NCBI GenBank assembly: GCA_039720395.1
Contig: JBBPBK010000059.1
Location: 62,001-126,000, forward strand
DNA from: Liquidambar formosana
Taxonomy: Eukaryota > Streptophyta > Magnoliopsida > Saxifragales > Altingiaceae
DNA: 64,000 bases
Direction: 5' to 3'
In this document: positions 10,446 to 23,239 of the stretch, piece after piece
Position numbering within the stretch: position 1 is the first letter of the stretch
Layout: the number at the start of each line of letters is the position of its first letter
Position numbers and translations under genes: made by a program
Notes under the pieces: generated by a model
Databases searched by the model: none
What the model saw: only the letters and a program-made list of their open reading frames with translations
What the model was told of the DNA's origin: nothing

Positions 10446-11435
10446 AGTCATCAAGACCATCAAATGAACTTTGATGCAAAGGCTAATTAGCCAATTTATT
10501 AATCATCCTTCTCATTGTTGGAAGATTTCTTCTGTGAGGAATTCATTACATGTCCTATTTCAAATTGTGAAGATAGCTTCTGTTGGGGCTATACCAAGGA
10601 TAGTAATTTTTCCATTAATCAGCCACAAGGTTAAATAGTCACGACTCCAATTTAAATTTAAATACCCTAAAGCCGAAATTAAATTTGGATCTAGTCTACC
10701 AATATATTTGACCTCGGATTAATTATTGAGCGGTCTATTAAGTTTCTTTATGTCTATCTTAAATAAAGAGCTAAATATTAAAGGTTCATATTGACATTTT
10801 GGGAAAAGGCAGCTGGTGGTTTTAATTAAAAGAGGCTTATATGATAGCCTGGTGGTAGCTACGATTTTGAAAAGGCTACAATCTTCTTCCCCCTTTTTTT
10901 TTTTTTTTGGTTGAAGATGACCTAATAAGAAAAGGTTTTCAAAAGGTTGTGAGCTTCAAATTTCAGAATCTACATATGGAAGGTAAACTCTAAGGTGATT
11001 ATTAAAATGGTTAAAGGTCTTATCACTGGGGATTGGATTCGGTACTAAGTTGATAAAATTCAACACCATAGCAAGGTAATCCATACCCTTGAATGAGAGA
11101 TTGGATGGATCGGATTGGAAGTTCAAAAAGTTGCCCAATGAAGTCATTTTAGTTATTTCAATAGCACTTTTTTAACTTTTAATCCAAGCCATCCAATCTC
11201 TCATTCAAGGGTGTAGATTACCTTGGTATGAGGAAATAAAATATATACTTCATAATTATATAAACAAGCAAGACACCTGTTACTCCATAAGTCATAACGA
11301 GTGATTAAGTTGTAACAATGACATTTAAATTTAAACATTGTTTCATTTTCCACACAAAATATCAAAGAACAAATTCAATGTCATCTATTGTCTAATTCCA
11401 ATTATCAAAATATGCAAAAAGACTTCCTTATTATA
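10446..11435. other. Intergenic, no gene seen
   Basis: No recognisable coding sequence. A near-complementary pair, around 11078-11115 and 11183-11225 (caaggtaatccatacccttgaatgagagattgg against its reverse complement), makes an imperfect foldback of about 150 bp. Confidence 0.45.
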
Positions 11436-11600
11436 TCGTAGGGGTGCCCTACACGTGTCGGTTAAGTGTCGAAGCCATGTCTTGACCGTGTCGAGAGCGT
11501 GTCCGACACGGGAAGTAGGTGTATCGGGTAAGTATCGTGTCCGATGCATGTCGGACATTGCATTTTCAGATTTTTTGGAATGTCGGTGTGTCCTAGTAGG
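11436..11600. repeat. GTGTCGGACACG-type dispersed repeat, copy 1
   Basis: Dense in the words gtgtcg, cgtgtccgacacg and catgtcggaca. The consensus run is acacgtgtcggttaagtgtcg then gccatgtcttgaccgtgtc. Related copies lie at about 15585-15775 and 44705-44880. No termini or target duplications were found, so the class is unknown. Confidence 0.6.
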
Positions 11601-12344
11601 AGCCCTTACTACTCATAATGCCTGTGGGAGCCCAACTAACGAGCCTGCACTATGCATGGCCCATGTCCGATGACAATAGAGACCTCGTTCCCCTACAGCA
11701 ACAATGGCTTGCCGCCCCAATTATGGGTCAAGCTGCTCAACCAGCTCGATTGGCCTTTACTCATAATCTCATTGACCATTCTATTCCACTGTTTGGTACA
11801 GCCACATAATGAAAGAATGAAATTGATTTTAAATTAATTATTTTAAACCACTCTCACATTTTTGTAGTGGTTTTGATTCCATCAAGAATGGGAATGATCA
11901 TTCTTCTATGCAAAGGAAGGAATGCTTATTCCATGAGATGAGGGAATGGGCCAATGTAGGGAACAGGCATTCATTTCTTTCGGACCTCAATTTATCCCAA
12001 TGGAATGGAGGTGTAGAGTGTTTCAGTGCCTCGGCCCGCACGAAAACCTAATTAGCTTCCTGGCACCTACAACCAACCCAGGCAAGCTTTTGAGCGCCAG
12101 GGTGCAGATAAAGCCTATGAGGTGTCAAGTTACCCCATAGCCTTATTGTCCTTCTAACTACTTGGCTTCTATTAAAGGAAAATCTGCCCAAATAATTCCT
12201 CTCGGAGGAGAGAGACCTTAGGCCCAAATAACTTCTATTGAACGAGATAGGCTATATGACTTTGGATGCAACGTGTTGGCTCCTTGTCAAATACGCTATG
12301 TAAACACCCAGTTCCAAACTCCCATTATTCAATGATATAAAGAT

Positions 12345-12590
12345 GTATAAAAGATATTAAGGTCAATTGGTCGACAAGAATTGGCACTAAGTTCTTGTAG
12401 TAAAGTCTCTTACATGTCATTCCAAAGACCTAGGTTCTTGTAGCAAAGTCTCTTAGATGTCCTTCAAAAGACCTTGGTTCAAGTCCCCTCAAGAGCTTAT
12501 ACATTGTCTTCACTAGGTGGAATGAAATGTAGGGTTAACCTGTGGTAACTTGTAACTAAAAATTTATAGATAAATAAATAAGGTGGAAGT
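12345..12590 (+). mobile_element. Possible SINE with internal duplication
   Basis: A box-A-like ggtcaattggtcgacaag is followed by ttcttgtagtaaagtctctta repeated once in slightly changed form. A box-B-like ggttcaagtcc follows, and the end is an A/T-rich ataaataaataag. This fits a tRNA-derived SINE, but no target duplication was seen. Confidence 0.4.
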
Positions 12591-13085
12591 ATGGTGGGGC
12601 TCCTCAGATCTTCACTCCCAACCTTAAGGCTCTATTTGGTTCGTGGATTTTATTTGGTTGCAATGAAAAATTAGAAGAAGAAGAAGAGTCAGAATAATTT
12701 TGGCTTGATATGTTTTTATCTTTTCCTTTCATTTTCTTTCCTCCTCATTTTTTTTTCCCTTCTTTGTTTTTTTCCGTGGTAGAATCCATGAACCAAATAG
12801 AGGGTAAAGGAGAGACATCGCATAAAGGACTTGTTCCCAATATGCCAATTCAAAAAAATGATAATTCAATCGACATCTATTTAAGGAGAATTAAATTACT
12901 AAAGTTCCACGACCTAAAAAGAACAAGAAACGAAAATTTGAATGATTCTTTGGGGTCACAAGGAAATCCTGTTAGTTGGAAAAACCCAATTACAAAAACA
13001 AACTTGTAAAACTTCAAAGAATTAACAAGGTTCATATTCCAACTAGTATCAAACTTGGTAGATATCCAAGTATATACAAATTATA

Positions 13086-13445
13086 TGTTGACTGAAACAA
13101 TGATGTGCCAAACTGTATGCTGCCCAGCAGCTTATGATAGCTATTAGTAGCTTATAATAGAGTATTATCGGCTTAAGATGTTGTTAGTAGCTTTACATGG
13201 TTAATTAGCTAGTTAGTAAGGGCATTTTAGTCTTTACATAGCTTTAATCTCTATAAATAGGTTGTTAGAAGCTTTTAAAATCAGTTTTGCAGAAAATAAT
13301 TGATTTGTAACAAATTGTATTAGAGCTTTGCTCTATTTCTCTGTCTAGAAATATTCAAAGTTCCTCTTGATTTTTCCTCACTTTCTACCATTTTCTCTCA
13401 TTTTCTTGGTGACTTTCTTGATAATTTTGTCTGTAGTGCATCAAA
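13086..13445 (+). mobile_element. Probable solo LTR or LTR remnant, copia style
   Basis: It starts TGTTGACTGAAAC and has the gcttataatag / agttagtaagggcattttag pattern common in Ty1/copia U3 regions. A TATA motif ctctataaatagg (about 13249-13261) follows, then a T-rich R-U5 ending near gtagtgcatca. No target duplication could be matched, so the ends are approximate. Confidence 0.4.
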
Positions 13446-13885
13446 AGGCCTACTTTGGTGAATTTGGGAAGGATGAATAAATATGGGAGGTAATATGAGA
13501 ACCTGATTGTTGAAATATTGGAACAAGAATTAAACCACACAAAGGATTACTATTGAGGAGGAAAAGAAATTACACATATCTGACAGAATGCCTTTATGAT
13601 GCAGGTATATGTCATTCTGCAAGAACCAGAAGTTGTTATTACTTATTAGTAAGGCTATATTGGTTAAATGAATTAGGCCCTACGAGCCTTAGACTAAAAC
13701 CATAAAAAATTTTACCGCCTGATCATAAAACACACACACTTTAGTATGAACACAGATTCCCAGAGCAAAATGTCTCAGAAAACCTGCCAAAAAGCAACCT
13801 TCTAAAGCTCATTTATAAATCCAAAACCATTTTATCCAAATCTGCAGACTAAATAACTCATTGAAAAACAAAAAGTAAATGATAC

Positions 13886-16539
13886 CTCATCCAATATATA
13901 AAGAGGGGCCGGTTTAAAGAGAAGCAGTGCCAAAATTAGAGAAAGTGCAAGCAGAGATCATTGCCCTCCACTCAATTCTGATAAGGACTGACCTTCAGGA
14001 GGTTCTAGCTTTGCCATTGTGCCTGGTAAGAGAGTAGAAAAGATGGATCGAAAGTTGCTGAGGAAAACAAACAAAAATTTCCAGTTGAAGTGGTCAATTT
14101 TTTTGGTAACTAAAGAGAAGAACAATCACAAAAATGGAGAAAAATGAATGTTTATTTTCATCATAAAGTAAGATGAAGACAATCTAGCATAAAACAGCAC
14201 ACTCACTTGTTAACTTTAACCCAAGTAACTTTTAGTGTTTCCTTCTTCTCATCTAGTTCTTCAATCACCATCTTGATTTTCGACTTGTCATTCTACGCAA
14301 GACAAACTTAACATAAGGAAAGAAGGGTTTTGACATGAAAACATTTCAAATATTGAGAGTAACCCACCTCAATTATATTTTTCTTGGATATTAAGCCATT
14401 GTACTCATCTGCTGCTTTCTCAAACATTGCCATGACTTTCTTATTCACCCTTTTCTCAAGGCTTCAGGAAAAAATAAAAATAAAAAAAATCAGGAAAGCC
14501 TGTCTGATGCCTTCACAAGAAAAATGGATGGTATGATACTACTTTGAGCATGTCAATGTGGGCAAAAAAATTTCAGCTCTAGAAACAAAATAAACAATGG
14601 AAGAAACAAGATCAAAACAAAATATAAGTCCTGCACCCTGATTGTTCAGCTTGCAGCTTTTCAAGTTCTTCTCTCGCCTTAAAAGGCTCACAGGATGCAA
14701 AATCGTAATCTGTCCCATTTCTCTGAAGAGCTGTTTCTCAGATGCAATCCAGGCATGCTTCTCAATTAGTTTGTCTACCTTTAAAGAACAATCTTTCTGT
14801 TCCATCTCCATCCGTTTTACCTAAAACAGAAATTGAAAAGTGGGAGTAATCAAATAAATCAAGTTATAGAGAATATATACAGGAAACTTAGAACACAACC
14901 TCATTTTCCAACTTCTTCCTCTGAATTAGATTTGTCTCAGTAAGTTTATGTTGAAGCCTCTGCTGCTCCTTGACAATGCAACTAATTTGTGAATCACATT
15001 CCTTCATCTTTGAATGGATCAAATTCAATTCAGATTGAGCCTGATCATGATTGTCCCTTATGGAAGTTACCTGCCAGAGAGAAGCATGATGCGATAACTT
15101 CTACACATCAGAACCTGCCAAGATAGACATTAGTGTTTACCTTGGTTTTATGTTCATCTACTTCTGAAGTGAGACAGTCGGTTTGTGTTCTTAAAGATGC
15201 TAATTGACCCTCCATGGATGTGCGTTCCTGTACAACTGCTTCCATTTCCATAATAAGCCTCTCTCTTTTGTTTTCATGCCCCTATTAGAAAGCAAAACAA
15301 TTTCACATGAAATTATAGAGATATTAAGGCATCAGACATTTAAATTACCAGCAAAGTCGCCAGGCATGGAATAAGATATATATAGTTGAGAGAAGAGGTT
15401 TAAAATTTTATGTACTACCACTACCAGTTACATAAATTAGAATATAGCGCACAACAAATTTACTACATATGGTATTACAATATATCTTTGTTGCTGACAC
15501 TGATACCAGCATACCTCCTCCACACTTAATCTATGATTTTTTTTCTCTTTTGAGATGGTAAACTATTAAATACAAAAACGAACATTCATGCCTAGACGTG
15601 TCCACAAGTGTTTTGACCTGTTTCAACCATGTGACCAATGCCAAAAAGTTTATTTTAAAATTATGAACATGTGTGACGTATGTCGAAAATGTTTTAAGTG
15701 TATCAAACAAGTGTTGTGTCCAACACGAACATGACTCTTCCTTAGAAAGGTTCATGCTACATAGGCTGCCATTGGACCCAATCAATAGACAATCAGACTG
15801 GTCTTCTCAAGCAGGAAAAGGCTTGGTTTCCCCAGCCCGAACCAATCCAAAATTAAACTAAGCATTAGTTATTAAGCCAGGCTTTATCGGATGGGCCTCT
15901 AAACTGAGCACAAACCTAATTGTTGAGCATGTGTACTTGATGGCCTGGGCCAAAAATGGCCACTAAAAGCACCTGGTCTACAGTTGGGCTAGAATTCAAT
16001 AACAGGAGAGTTTGCACAAGATTTACGGATAAAAATTATAATAAACCTCAGCAACAACGAAAGCTACCTTGAGCTCCTTTGAAGCTGATTGCATTTGAGC
16101 TTTTATTGCCTTAATCTTTTTCTCCAAATCTTTAAGCCTTCCATCTCGATTATTAGCATGCTCTTTGATCGATTTCTCAAGCAACAACACTGTAGTTACA
16201 CAGTTTTCATACAGAAGTTGCTTTTCTTTGGCAACAGATTTTGCTTCTCCAAGCTCCTGCTCAATTTTTTTCACTAATTCACCAAGCTACATTGCACCCC
16301 CCCAAAAAAAAGGTCTAAAAATATAACCATACTATTATATGATGCAAAAAGAGGCAGCATGATGACTAAAACATATAGTTAATAAAAAGTAACACAAAAG
16401 AGTTGAGAGAAAGGGGTAAAACCTTATGATGCTCATTTTGCTTAGCCCTGTTTTGAAACAATGAAAGGTCATAAGACTTAAGTTCCAACTGTGCTTTAAG
16501 GTCCGTGAACTTTTTCTGAAGAGGACGAATTTCAGCAAT
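13886..16539 (-). pseudogene. SMC2: SMC2 (condensin) pseudogene, C-terminal third, introns retained
   Basis: Minus-strand exons: 16423-16539, 16068-16286, 15141-15281, 14900-15070, 14637-14820, 14368-14461, 14207-14292, 13886-14057. All have GT-AG borders. They encode the second coiled coil and start of the C-terminal ATPase head of SMC2, the condensin subunit. Landmarks are SYDLSLFQNRAKQNEHHK, NRDGRLKDLEKKIK, KMKECDSQI, LPGTMAKLEPPEG, the ABC signature LSGGQ and PAPLYILDE. Lesions are a 1-nt loss in exon 14637-14820 (after EKQLF), in-frame loss of about 18 codons between PPEG and QSLSE, and a TGA (13958-13960) directly after LSGGQ where family members carry Arg. The Walker B-proximal exons after ILDE are absent, as are the hinge and N-terminal head. 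It is therefore a non-functional genomic fragment, not a retrocopy. Confidence 0.9.
15585..15775. repeat. GTGTCC-type dispersed repeat, copy 2
   Basis: Inside an SMC2-pseudogene intron. It carries acgtgtccacaagtgttttgacc, caaccatgtgacc and gttgtgtccaacacgaacatg. More diverged than the copies at 11436 and 44705. Confidence 0.5.
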
Positions 16540-17624
16540 CTGCAAAGCCAAAAGAAAAAGCATGCAGCCAAGGATGTCAGCATGAAATAAAATTCATTTT
16601 GAATGCAGCTCAATGCCTCCACAGGAAAAACAGGCACTTGGAATAGAGAATACTATACATCTACTAGACAAAAGGCTCTAGACTGCAGTGTACAAACTTT
16701 CAAAATGAAGAAAAAAAGTTTTCTTCCTTTCTTCTAAATGTATACTAGAATATGAAAATAATAGTCTTATATATATATATATATATATATATATAGATAT
16801 TGTGAAAATGATGGTAGTAAATGATATAAGCATCCATCACTAACCCAAATCTTAAAATATTGGTAATAATCAGGCAACAACAACATAATCAATTAAGCTA
16901 AAATAAAGCACTTCCTGTCTATGCAGTAGCTTTTCACACAATTATGACCAATCAGAGACAGGTTAGAGGTAAAAACGTCTGCTAATGTGGATAAGTTAAG
17001 AAATTGCCTCCCCAATTCCATAGTCAGGTGTGCCATAATAAAAACAGATTTTTCTAATTTCTTGTTCCTGGTCCAACAAGAAATTTGGGTCTAAAACTCT
17101 ATAAACATTTGTCTGCTCTCAGTAATTTCTCTGCCATTTCGCAATGGAGCTCACAAGGGATTTGGGTGTTGTATATTCCCTGGCCTCAGTTAATTATACC
17201 TCAAAAGGGATCTTCATGTCTCATCTGTGGACATAGGCAAACTGCACTAAATATAAATTCTCTTGAACGTCTGCTTTTTTATTCTGTGCAATTCTACGCA
17301 CAATGATTTAGCTGAAACTATACCCATTCCATACTGTACAAAGAAAATGGACTTTTTAGAGAGAGGGGGGGGGGGGGGGGAATCAAGACTAAATATATCC
17401 ATATCATGCACATATTTAAAGCCATTGATCATGCAAGGAACCAGCTGGGTAACACAAATAAATCATTCCGTAAACTTATTCTGAAGAGGACAAAGTTCAG
17501 CAATCTGCAAAGCCAAAAGAAAAAGCATGCAGCCAAGGATGTCAGCATGAAATAAAATTCATTTTCAATGCAGCTAAATGCCTCCACAGGAAAAACAGGC
17601 ACTTGGAATAGAGAATACTATAAA
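16508..17624. repeat. Direct repeat of about 155 bp (SMC2 exon edge plus intron) 960 bp apart
   Basis: 16508-16662 and 17468-17624 are nearly identical over gcaatctgcaaagccaaaag through ggcacttggaatagagaatacta. The first copy contains the 5' edge of an SMC2-pseudogene exon; the second carries only that edge. About 805 bp lies between them, including a (TA)n run near 16770-16796 and a G-run near 17366-17380. The second copy marks the outer limit of SMC2 homology, next to the ABCG fragment. Confidence 0.8.
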
Positions 17625-17744
17625 CTTCTGTTGATCTGCATGCAAATTACATAATAAGATTTTAGATGTTGGCCCATAATTGTAGCTCATTGGAGCTTAT
17701 TGTTGTAAGACAGTCCTAAGAAATTAATGAAATCCTTGTTTCAG

Positions 17745-19208
17745 AAGACACCATGAGCAGGATTTATTCACCATACTTGGATCAATGTTCATTGCTGTCC
17801 TGTTCTTGGGTATAAACAATTGTTCAGCAGTTCTACCATATGTGGTGACTGAGTGCACTGTTTTATACCAGGAAAAATTTGTTGTGATGTACTCCTCAAG
17901 GGCTTATTCACTTGCACAGGTTCAATTTTACCACCATTGTGCACAAGTATTATTTGATTAGTTAAAGTTATTTGATGCCTTAAACACATTTTGGATAATA
18001 TTAGAAGTGCTTTTCAAATATTGTAGGTGACTATCGAAATACCCTATGTACTATTGCAAGCGATTTTGTATGTGGCCATTACATATCCAACAATAGGGTA
18101 CTACTGGTCAGCTTACAAGGTCTTCTGGTACTTCTATGCAACATTATGTACATTTCTATACTTTATATATCTTGGGACATTGATAGTTTCGTTGAGCTCA
18201 AATCTCCAAGTAGCTTCCATACTTGCAGCTGCACTGTACACTATATTGAATCTCTTCTCAGGCTTCCTTATGCCAGGACCGGTAACTCTTCCAATTATTC
18301 TTTTAATAGTAAAATGCGATATTGGGTTAGTCTGGTTTTTTAGTAACACAACAATTTTAAACTTCTCTCAATAGATCTTTTGCATACAGAAATTACAAGT
18401 GGAACTGTGAACCAAACATAAAAATATAATAGTAATTTGCCTTTGGTTCTATGAAGCAATTTTCTAAAAGAAATATTTTCATCTTCTTTCACTATTTCTT
18501 TACCTTTTTCCCCTATTGGCTCCAATGGGCCAGCATGAGAATGCAAGAGAGAGTTGAAAAGTTATCAGTTTCCACTGATGTGACAACTTTACTTGCATTT
18601 CAAATAGCAAGGAAGTGAAACTTTCCCAACAGAATGCAAGAGCATTAGAGCTGACTTTCATTTGCCCCCAGATTGTTTCCAAAAACTTTTACAAGAAACC
18701 TTTACTTCCACAAACCCAAAATTTTCACTTTCCCTTTGAAGACTCATCCTATCCAAACAGAAAATGAAGGAAGACACTAGACTCCCCAAACCTTCCAAAT
18801 TATCAGAATTGAACATATCTTTTGTGCAATAAGTAAAAGAAACTTTATAAACTTCATATGGTAGAACTTCTATATTAAGTGGCATTATATACAGATAACC
18901 CAAAAAATGATAACTAAAATTATTTACTTATTTAACATGCAGAAAATTCCAAAGTGGTGGGTTTGGTGCTATTGGATTTGCCGTGCATCTTGGTCCCTCA
19001 ACGGCCTCCTGAATTCTAGTATGGAGACTTGAACAGAGAAATACTGATATCCGGGGAGCTCAAAACAGTTAGTTCCTTCCTAGAAGATTATTATGGGTTT
19101 CAACACAATCATTTAGGCCTTGTGGCTGTTATGCTTATTGTTTTCCCAGTTGCTTTTGCATTACTTTTTGCATATTGCATAGGGAAATTAAATTTTCAAA
19201 GGAGGTAA
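17745..19208 (+). pseudogene. PDR-type ABCG transporter pseudogene, last three exons
   Basis: Exons 17745-17919, 18027-18281 and 18943-19208 have normal splice borders. They encode the last transmembrane block of a full-size (pleiotropic drug resistance) ABCG transporter, a plasma-membrane exporter family. Visible are [68 protein letters not shown] and KIPKWWVWCYWICRASWSLN. A 1-nt loss just after SLNGLLNSS shifts the frame and gives TGA. The downstream sequence in the other frame continues the family's C-terminus to TAA 19206-19208. The conserved TER-Y-RE segment is degraded to TEC..YQE. No nucleotide-binding domain lies in the window. Closest class is ABCG29/36-like; the subgroup is not certain. 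Confidence 0.88.
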
Positions 19209-21540
19209 AACAAGAGAGATACAAGTTGTTATCAATATCTTGTCGCAGTTGTTATCATAGAATGGTTTAAATTAAATTTTTTTCTCACAATATCTAACCT
19301 TAGAGTATACAATAGATACTTCATTCATAGATTTTCTTTATGAGTGAAAATGTGCAATTGTTGAAGGTGTAAGATTGAAGTTACATAAGGAACAGATGCA
19401 CGTTAATGAAACAAATAGTTAGAATACAATAATTTTTTGACTTAAAAGGGAGACAGGAAATTACATACTGAATTCCTAGAATTTTGACTTCCCCTTCCCC
19501 TTTTGGCACTGAACTAGGATTTAACTGGTAAATAACTTCAGAAACAGTACAGAAGAAAAGATGAGTTTCAACTTACAGGGGTCTGTCATTAAGATAATGG
19601 CAAGCACCACAAGCCTGGCATTGCAAGTGATGCAAACCCTGCAGGGCACCAACAGACATCCCGTCATGAATGATATAGATGTCTGGGAGAAAACAAAATA
19701 AAAATTAGCATCTAAGCAGCGGCTCATCTTTACACATTTTCATCTAGACACTAGTTAATCATATCAGCATGTTACTATTTATGTCAAATGACCAAAGCAG
19801 CGAGCTTGACCCAAAAATTCACATAGATGGCTATCTCTTCGTAACAACAGGTAATGGCCAAGGTCAGAGATGAACATTGACATAGTTTGGTAATCATAGT
19901 TCAGTTCAAACCAGAACCCAATCAAGATGGAATGGAATGTTCTTGAACTGGATTCAGAGTTGAATTAGATTCCAATGCCTGGAAGAATCAGGAACTTAGC
20001 CCTGAATTAACTCCCAAGTCTACAAGGAATTTAATTCTAGTGCTCAGATACACTCCAAATCAATCCAGAATCGGATGTTGCATTTACAGTTTTTGAAACT
20101 ACACTTGATCAATTATATCGAAAAACTACATATAAATAATAAAAATTAAAATACTACCAAAACAGTAAGTCCTTTGTTTTAAAATCTGCCTTATATTACA
20201 TGAAGCAACTATAATTTGAACAGAGAAAAATGGAAAAAAGCACGTTGAGAATCTTAAGTTGCAACTTACAACAGCAAAGAGAATCTTATGTCTGTCTGTA
20301 GAGCATTTTGCTGACATTGTTAGAGTATGTCTGCATGGTGCATCTTGCAGAATGCTTCTGAATATAAAAAGTGCACCAAAATTTGAACAAGTTACACAAA
20401 ACTTGTACATTATATCTACCATGACTCTATGACCCAACTACTTGCATGAAGGAAAGCATTAGAAACAAAATATTAGCATCATCATCAATTAAATGAATTA
20501 TGCTAATAATATTTCTGTGCTTTATCCCAACATTTTGTGTACCACTAACCCTACCAGGTTAATCAGAATCACATCCAAGGGTCAGCAGGTGAAAATATGC
20601 ATAAAATTGAATCCCTCAGAAGAAAGTAAATGGAGCCAGAAATGATCAAGTCATGCATTGACTTCTAAGGAAGTCCTCATAAATAGTAATGCATCCACAG
20701 AAAACAAACAGGTGCAAGTAGAGAGAGAGAGTGTGGGGGTTGGCAGAATTGGGGAAATTTGTAGCATTTTTCTACTGCTACTTTGCCCTAGGCATGAGAT
20801 TACTGCTGCTGTACAGAAAGCAGCTTTCAGAATGTTGGAGTGCTGCTACAAAAGTCAATGGAATTGGCTAGACAAAATATAGTTACAAGAAAAATGGGTT
20901 TAACATAATGGAAGAACATGGCATTTCAACAAATCTTCTACCAACTTTGCATATTAGATAATAATGCTGATAAAACTTACCTAACCACCATCAAGCACAC
21001 CACAAGGGACACCATACACGCTACAAACTACAAATATACAAGCTGGGTAGGACATGCTTATAGTGCTTATAATTCTTATGTCTGGACAAAGTTATTTATC
21101 ATCTAATAGATTTTGGTTTCTAGACCGTTTGGTAAAAAACTAAGAAAAAATAAAAATTTTAAAACAACAAGCATTGATAGATAGAGAAAATTTATGCGTT
21201 TCAGACTTTCAGGATAATAAAAAAAAATTCCTTTTAAGTTTTTGAAGAAGCACCAATCACCTCCATTGATACATCAACTCTGTACATACATTTAAGACAA
21301 CTAATTCGCAACAGAAGATAAATGTTGTCCAAATGACTGATACAGCAATTAACATGTGACATGCAGGCAGACAGGCCATTACTGCAGCTATCAGTCCACT
21401 AGTAATTCTGCTGGTAAAGACCAGTGTTGTATGCAAAAAGGCAGTTTGGCTGCTCCTACACAGAAGTTGGACAACAGTGATAATTTGCTACATTCTCAGT
21501 TCTCAATCTAACATCAAACACAGATTCCATGCCTTCCAAC
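19209..21540. other. Spacer with unassigned sequence
   Basis: No recognisable gene. A stretch at 19577-19681 (minus) has a plausible acceptor (tctcccag) and donor (gtaagttg) and could be an orphan exon, but the encoded peptide is not recognised in any frame. A similar weak candidate lies near 20270-20360 (minus). Confidence 0.4.
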
Positions 21541-21543
21541 TAC

Positions 21544-22252
21544 CTTTAGAAACATTTGCAATCATATTCTGTTTCTCTGGCTCCAAATTGTAGATCTTGT
21601 CATTCATGCCCTTCTTTCTATAAGCCTCCACCATGACAGTATGTTGTAGAATCTGGTTGACAGTGCTCATCTTTCATCCGCTTAAAAACTGTGTCCATCT
21701 CCATCAAATCCTCTGCCTTTGCACATGCACAAATAACTGCATTATAAAATGAGGTATTCTCGGGTATCTCAAACTTCCCCACCAACTGAACACTGCTAAT
21801 AACCTTATGGAAGAGATCTGCATTGGCGTATCCCCTAATAAGACAGCAAAAGGTCTTGGTATCTGCTTTCATTCCCTCTGAGCGCATCTGATCGAATGTG
21901 TACTCCATGTTTTTTGCATCCCCTACATCTGAAAATGCCTCAATCACATTGTTGTAAGTTGAGGTTGTCCATGGAAATGAAAGCTTACGCATGTATTCCA
22001 TCACCGTTGACATTTTATCATAAATTCGTTTCTTCCCATAGGCACCGATAAAAATATTAGAAGTGTGTGTTTCTGGTTCGATTCCAAAGTTGCGGAACTT
22101 CTCATACCATCTCTCCATCATTTCAATCTGACCCTTATTGCCAAACAAGCCAAGAATAGTGTTCATCGTCTAGACATCAAGTTTGCATGTGGTGCCCTCG
22201 AGCATCCCCAAAAGCACTTTCTCCATCTGGTCGAATTTCCCAGCCTTTCCAT
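21544..22252 (-). pseudogene. PPR protein pseudogene, 3' part
   Basis: Minus-strand sequence encodes P-type pentatricopeptide repeats of about 35 residues. Examples are RWYEKFRNFGIEPETHTSNI, STYNNVIEAFSDVGDAKNME and TFCCLIRGYANADLFHKV, then ICACAKAEDLMEMDTVFKRM. PPR proteins bind organellar RNA. Lesions are an in-frame TAG at about 22171-22173, where a Trp-type residue is expected before TMNTILGLFG, and a small frameshift near 21638 after DSTTY. After the shift the family-like tail VEAYRKKGMNDKIYNLE continues in another frame. The reading frame is cut at 22252 by the inverted copia element and resumes at 28717. Confidence 0.85.
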
Positions 22253-23239
22253 TGTTGGAAAAATAAAATATGGAAGCTACTAGTAAACAAAGCAGAAACT
22301 TATCAGACTGAGGCGTGTGAGAACACTACCCTTAAAAGTAGATCGCGCCCCACGGAACAAGTTGCTCGGTGCAGATGGTCAGTGGCGGCCTACTCTCCAG
22401 GGTACAACAGTCGCACCTCCCGCAAGCGTGCACTCGCAATGCCGGAGAAATATGAATAGCTCAGATGACTCCTTCGTAGAACAAGAATTGCAGAACTCGA
22501 AACTATAGAACTGCAGAACTGAAAATAATAACTTGAAAAATATAGAGAGAGGAGAAAAGAGGAGAAGAAAGCAGTAGCTGCTGTGTGTTCTGGAAAGGGT
22601 GGAAGGACCCCTTTATATAGTGTTTAGAAAGTGAAACTGCTGCAAAGAATTAAAAAAAAAAATTTATTTACGAAATAAATTTTGAAACTGCCACAAATGA
22701 ATCTGGACAGAAACATGGCAACATGCAGAGTTTAAAATCTGCAACAGTCAAAAATTTAAAATCTGCAACAGTCAAAAATTTAATCTGCCAACAGTCAAAA
22801 ATAAATCAGGGAAATTAAATCAAAATAAATTTCTGATTTGAATACAAATGGTCAGATCAAATTATTGGACTTGAAGAGTGTTGGGCTTGGTCCGACCCAG
22901 AAAACCCAAAGGCCCAATAACAAAATTGATAAAAAGTGGCCAAACTTGCGCACACACGTGAAGCCAAATATCCGGGATTTGCACCCCCCCTGCGCGCACG
23001 TCGCACCCGACTAAGTCAATTTTTGGACCCCTGTCCCGCAAATTGATCAATTGGGCTTTAGCTCGTGCGCACGTGGGCCTCTTTAAACTCTACCACATGT
23101 TAACCAAACATAAAGAGTATAAAGGTATATAAACACAAGACAAGGCTTTATAGTTTTCCAATGTAGGACAAAGTGTTTTGGGCCAACAACAAGAACCACA
23201 AGAGTAAATAAGTATTTTGAAATACCAAAATATACAACA
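22253..23239 (-). repeat. Copia LTR, left arm, minus orientation
   Basis: 987 bp. On the minus strand it runs from TGTTGTATATTTTGG to TTTTTCCAACA. The minus-strand TATA motif is the complement of ctttatatagtg (about 22611-22622). A polypurine tract (complement of atcccccacat) sits immediately outside at about 23240-23250. Confidence 0.9.

Noticed and set aside
19577..19681. Candidate orphan exon with good splice sites (minus)
   Set aside because: None of the three frames gives a peptide I recognise, and no neighbouring exon supports it.
22187..22508. Plus-strand ORFs reading [15 protein letters not shown] and similar, repeated at 25108 and 28652
   Set aside because: They are translations of the copia LTR; the same peptide recurs only because the LTR recurs.
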